A stretch of 29,491 nt of DNA, taken from positions 1-29,491 of IMG/VR virus record IMGVR_UViG_3300027320_000039; one strand, given 5' to 3'. This document shows, piece by piece, positions 28,507 to 29,491 of this stretch. Position numbers and translations under genes: made by a program. Below the pieces are notes generated by a model. The model did no database searches and had not been told where the DNA came from. It was given only the letters and a program-made list of their open reading frames with translations. This DNA comes from a virus. How positions within the stretch are numbered: the first letter of the stretch is position 1; every line of letters begins with the position of its first letter.

Positions 28507-29491
28507 TTATCGGATTTTATTTTCTACTATTCTAAGGTTATTCACCTCGTAATCGCCATTTTTTTCCACTAAAATATGAGCAAAGCCGTTATTCCAACTA
28601 TTAAAGGGCATATATTCTGGCTGTAAACCACATAAACAACCAACGCTCCAGGTCGTTGTTACGTTTCCACTTAAGGAAACCTCCGTATGTTCGGACGTTC
28701 TATGGTGATGCCCAATAATTGAGCTTTCCTTAGCTTTCATATACAAGCCTCGAGCTGGATTAACCGGAGGAGCAAACCCGCTGAAAAATTCGTGTCCGTG
28801 AAGTAGTGGTAATTTACCGGCCTTTGCAATTTGCTTACTTTTTACCTCTTGGACTCCAGCCTCTCCAAATCTTAAGATTGTTGAGAGTTCGAAATCCGGT
28901 ATTCCTAAAAGTTCCGGAGCTTGCAACTTTAAAAAGTTTTGCCAACGATCCTCGTGGTTTCCAATTTTGTAATAAATCGGAGCTTGGAAGTGATCCTGTA
29001 AATTCTTTAAAAAATTACGTGTCATTTCTAACTCGTCGGCTATATTCCTAAGTCGTCTGTCTTTAATAAATCGGCTTAACATATACATGTCAATAGTATC
29101 GCCGTTTAAATAAACGCAATCGATTTTCTCAGACTTTCCGTAATCAATCGCTAACTTAAGAGCGTCGTTATTTTGATAGGGGAAATGAATGTCGCTTAAA
29201 AATAAAATGTTTTTGTTTGGGACAATTACTTCACTTTGTTTTTCATAGTCCGACTCTGGTAACTCAAAATTTTTAGTCATAAATTGTTTTTTTTCCTTAG
29301 TTGTTCTCTCCGATGTTGTTTGTTTAACATTATTATTTAGTTCGCCTCGATGCGATCTAACAATTCCTCTAGCGCTTTCTACACTATTAAAGTCGATTGG
29401 ATAATCCGTAACCAACAAACGACTAATTGCGTTCGTGGATGCGTGTGGAAATTTAAGTAAATATTCTCTAACAATTTCACCTTTATATGTT
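28507..29491 (-). CDS. Calcineurin-like metallophosphoesterase, N-terminus outside window
   Basis: The frame stays open from the stop at 28507 to the right edge (at least 327 codons), so the true start is beyond 29491; TTG at 29418 is only the first possible start inside. The catalytic domain shows the full metal-binding set: FLSDIHFPYQ, LNGDTIDMYM, IGNHEDRW, LHGHEFF and IGHHHRTSEH. It hydrolyses phosphoesters with a two-metal centre; the substrate is unknown. About 90 residues before it (EIVREYLLKFPHASTNAIS, then SARGIVRSHRGELN) look like a helix-turn-helix or Myb-like domain, a combination I recall from Bacteroidetes phages. It is followed by the spanin-like gene. Confidence 0.85.
   Translation of the reverse strand, partial: TYKGEIVREYLLKFPHASTNAISRLLVTDYPIDFNSVESARGIVRSHRGELNNNVKQTTSERTTKEKKQFMTKNFELPESDYEKQSEVIVPNKNILFLSDIHFPYQNNDALKLAIDYGKSEKIDCVYLNGDTIDMYMLSRFIKDRRLRNIADELEMTRNFLKNLQDHFQAPIYYKIGNHEDRWQNFLKLQAPELLGIPDFELSTILRFGEAGVQEVKSKQIAKAGKLPLLHGHEFFSGFAPPVNPARGLYMKAKESSIIGHHHRTSEHTEVSLSGNVTTTWSVGCLCGLQPEYMPFNSWNNGFAHILVEKNGDYEVNNLRIVENKIR

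Noticed and set aside
1-29491. tRNA, rRNA, insertion sequence or attachment site
   Set aside because: No clover-leaf, conserved rRNA segment, transposase frame, integrase or flanking att-like repeat could be found by eye.

Overview
The window is a stretch of a tailed-phage (siphovirus-type) genome or prophage from a Bacteroidetes host, most likely a Flavobacterium-like one. Three things point there: very AT-rich DNA, near absence of Shine-Dalgarno sequences, and TATATTTG boxes that fit the Bacteroidetes -7 consensus TAnnTTTG. The structural proteins also resemble families I associate with flavobacterial prophages. Every gene I can support lies on the minus strand, so transcription runs from high to low coordinates. 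No integrase, repressor, tRNA, rRNA or host gene is visible, so free phage and prophage cannot be told apart.

Read in the direction of transcription. 29491-28023: a metallophosphoesterase (5' end outside the window) and a lipoprotein with a C-terminal membrane anchor that looks like a one-gene spanin, closed by a terminator. 27837-25149: a promoter, an array of very small overlapping genes, an SSB-like protein behind a compact leader pseudoknot, a terminator, and a gene-free AT-rich stretch with repeated TGCTG/CAGCA motifs (candidate origin). 25148-20257: a small gene, a primase-helicase, an SNF2-type helicase and a C5 cytosine methyltransferase. 20250-18654: a promoter, a second structured leader, and a chain of small genes coupled by stop-start overlaps, ending in a VRR-NUC nuclease. 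18594-15915: a sigma-like regulator followed by small and large terminase. 15822-8779: the tail operon, with frameshifted assembly chaperones, tail completion and neck proteins, two large distal tail proteins and the tape measure last. 8470-5869: prohead protease/scaffold, major capsid and a probable tail tube protein. 5787-1: a small protein, portal, connector, BppU-like protein and a repeat-rich tail fibre that runs off the left edge.

The most interesting signal is a 24-bp motif, ACAAAAC-N10-AGTTATA. It occurs immediately upstream of the first gene of three structural units (start codons at 5787, 8470 and 15822), with a weaker copy ahead of the unit that encodes the sigma-like protein and terminase (18594). 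Together the four sites could drive all genes from 18594 to 1, which suggests a phage-specific late promoter read by the phage's own sigma-like factor. The second signal is a set of leader or intergenic sequences with crossing (pseudoknot) base pairing. One lies directly ahead of the SSB-like gene, in the layout of the autoregulatory gene 32 leader of phage T4. Two others share an architecture but not a sequence. About ten small genes (28-56 codons) were read by eye, supported by exact overlaps with their neighbours.
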